DNA of 5,759 bases from Anaerorhabdus sp036641015 (GTDB taxonomy: Bacteria > Bacillota_I > Bacilli_A > Erysipelotrichales > Erysipelotrichaceae), in the NCBI RefSeq assembly GCF_036641015.1, contig NZ_JAVWFO010000073.1, forward strand, positions 1 through 5,759. The letters run 5' to 3'. Position numbers and translations under genes: made by a program. The notes beneath the pieces are model-generated. The model saw nothing but the letters and a program-made list of their open reading frames with translations. It ran no database searches and was not told the origin of the DNA. This document shows positions 5,030 to 5,759 of this stretch, piece after piece. How positions within the stretch are numbered: the stretch's first letter is position 1; the number at the start of each line of letters is the position of its first letter.

Positions 5030-5403
5030 AGAATCCATGTTTCACTTTGGAATACATCGGCTTTTATTTCAGTATAATTATTTAATGTATGAACAATACC
5101 ATATCCTAGTAAATCTTTATAATTATCAAAGTGATCGATAGGGTTACTCGTTTCTCGTAGTTTCTTATATTTTAGTATACTTTCTTCATATTTATATAAG
5201 ATACCTATGATTTTTGTTGGTAAGTGATCCCAATATATATGGATATTATTTTCTTTTACCATTTGTTCGGTTACACTTTTTAGATCAGTATACTCACTTA
5301 GTAGTAATGGGTGGGTAAAGGCAATTTCTTTAGCATCGTTGACAACGCATTCGATAAATGCAAATGTCATTCCTAGATAATAGCTGTATTTGTCAAAATT
5401 CAT
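5023..5403 (-). CDS. Hypothetical protein, unknown function (126 aa)
   Basis: I cannot assign a family with confidence. The start is ATG at 5403-5401, preceded on the - strand by GAGGTG (5415-5410) with a 6-nt spacer. A GTG nine bases upstream (5412) overlaps the ribosome site and is rejected. The 126-residue product is soluble and apparently mixed alpha/beta. The N-terminal helix YYLGMTFAFIECVVNDAKEIAF (8-29) precedes HPLLLSEYTDLKSVTEQMVKEN (31-52), a short strand IHIYW, the strand TKIIGILYKYEESI (63-76) and KYKKLRE (78-84). The C-terminal part contains LGYGIVHTLNNYTE. There is no signal peptide, transmembrane segment or obvious catalytic motif. The pattern of helix, strand, then 'IxxIYKxExxxxxYxxLRE' faintly recalls small uncharacterised clostridial proteins, but I hold that lightly. 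It is convergent to the MATE gene and lies 69 nt downstream of the probable ribonucleotide reductase, separated from it by a terminator. Confidence 0.72.
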   Translation of the reverse strand: MNFDKYSYYLGMTFAFIECVVNDAKEIAFTHPLLLSEYTDLKSVTEQMVKENNIHIYWDHLPTKIIGILYKYEESILKYKKLRETSNPIDHFDNYKDLLGYGIVHTLNNYTEIKADVFQSETWILK

Positions 5404-5422
5404 ATTGTTCACCTCTACTTAA

Positions 5423-5428
5423 ATTATA
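5423..5428 (-). promoter_or_regulatory. -10 box of a candidate promoter for the hypothetical gene
   Basis: On the - strand TATAAT runs from 5428 to 5423. Seventeen nt upstream is only TTTTTA (5451-5446), which is the tail of the preceding terminator, so the -35 is poor. The predicted transcript would start near 5416, giving a leader of only about 13 nt that barely contains the ribosome site. Confidence 0.35.
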
Positions 5429-5446
5429 AGTGTAAGTGTTTAAAAT

Positions 5447-5474
5447 AAAAAGGATTGATTGCTCAATCCTTTTT
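5447..5474 (-). terminator. Terminator of the probable ribonucleotide reductase gene
   Basis: AAAAAGGATTGA (5447-5458) and TCAATCCTTTTT (5463-5474) form a perfect 12-bp stem with a 4-nt loop. Read on the - strand it ends in a T5 run continuing into ATTTT. The TAA stop of the reductase gene (5475-5473) overlaps the first stem arm. Confidence 0.8.
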
Positions 5475-5759
5475 ATAATCCACATTTAAGTTGTGCATTA
5501 CAGTTTGTACAAGTATTGCATCCACCGATTTCTTCAACGATGCCCTCTAAGCAAATTGGACAGATATCTCCAACTTCAACACCGATATTTCTATCTTGGC
5601 GATCAGCTCTTAAATCAGTTTTCTTTTCTTCTTCTTGTGTCTTCTTAACATCAACACCAAAGTCTTTTGTAATACTCATTTGATCCCATGCTGTATCTTC
5701 ATCGTTTGTTAGACTTAATACTTGAGAGTCACGAGAACCATCTACATAAACAGTTCCAC
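5473..5759 (-). CDS. Probable adenosylcobalamin-dependent (class II) ribonucleotide reductase, C-terminus only
   Basis: The frame is open to the window edge, so only about the last 94 residues are visible. Upstream of an internal Met the frame continues as GTVYVDGSRDSQVLSLTNDE, followed by DTAWDQMSITKDFGVDV. A charged linker rich in Lys/Glu/Asp follows (KKTQEEEKKTDLRADRQDR), then a cysteine-rich end: GDICPIC, a ten-residue gap, CNTCTNC and a final CGL. The six cysteines (CxxC-x10-CxxCxxC-x5-C) resemble the zinc-ribbon-like C-terminal tail of NrdJ-type B12-dependent reductases, whose terminal cysteines shuttle electrons to the active site. These enzymes make deoxyribonucleotides for DNA synthesis without oxygen dependence. 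The assignment rests on the tail only, because catalytic motifs lie outside the window; another zinc-ribbon protein is possible. Starting at the internal ATG (5679) would be wrong, as there is no ribosome site there and the frame runs through. Confidence 0.65.
   Translation of the reverse strand, partial: GTVYVDGSRDSQVLSLTNDEDTAWDQMSITKDFGVDVKKTQEEEKKTDLRADRQDRNIGVEVGDICPICLEGIVEEIGGCNTCTNCNAQLKCGL

Noticed and set aside
5428..5439. Tandem AAGTGT repeat upstream of the hypothetical gene
   Set aside because: There are only two 6-nt copies with no symmetry or further copies in the window, so it is compatible with chance.
5459..5683. Open frame of 74 residues on the + strand opposite the cysteine-rich reductase tail
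   Set aside because: It is antisense to a conserved zinc-ribbon-like tail, and its start lies in a terminator loop.

Overview
The window is 5.76 kb of AT-rich Bacillota (Firmicutes)-type DNA: A/T-ending codons, strong GGAGG-type ribosome sites, compact intergenic regions and simple hairpin terminators. TGA is used as a stop and Trp is read from TGG, so it is not a Mollicute with the altered code. The mix of a Lac-family PTS, DUF3284, a MupG/DUF871 protein and a probable B12-dependent ribonucleotide reductase would fit an Erysipelotrichia-like gut organism, but that placement is inference.

Region 1 (1-2880, + strand) is the distal part of a sugar phosphotransferase operon. It opens inside a Lac-family EIIC permease (only the C-terminal 187 residues are visible). 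A hairpin terminator follows, then a tightly packed series: the EIIA phosphocarrier, an unrecognised 69-residue cytosolic protein, a 58-residue two-helix membrane protein, a DUF3284 protein and a MupG-like (DUF871, GH170-type) 6-phospho-glycosidase. From EIIA onward the genes are separated by 1-10 nt and most ribosome sites overlap or sit beside the preceding stop, so they probably form one coupled translational unit. The inferred scheme is that EIIC imports and phosphorylates a disaccharide, using EIIA plus an EIIB not visible here, and the MupG-like enzyme splits the internal 6-phospho-sugar. In Staphylococcus aureus MupG acts on MurNAc-6P-GlcNAc, so an amino-sugar or cell-wall-derived substrate is plausible. 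The transporter here, however, is Lac-family rather than the MurP type.

Region 2 (2881-3625, + strand) is a GntR/UTRA regulator with its own promoter. An 18-bp near-perfect palindrome covers its -10 box and is a good candidate autoregulatory operator. The regulator probably also controls the PTS operon, whose promoter lies outside the window.

Region 3 (3626-5027, + strand) is a full-length MATE-family efflux transporter with its own -10 box and a terminator that can work in both directions. Region 4 (5023-5759, - strand) holds a convergent 126-residue protein of unknown function and, upstream of it, the C-terminus of what is probably an adenosylcobalamin-dependent ribonucleotide reductase ending in a cysteine-rich zinc-ribbon-like tail. 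No gene-free stretch exceeds 300 bases. I see no RNA genes, insertion sequences or CRISPR arrays. The most interesting material is the two small unnamed genes in the PTS operon, the hairpin splitting EIIC from EIIA, and the pairing of a Lac-type PTS with a MupG-like enzyme.
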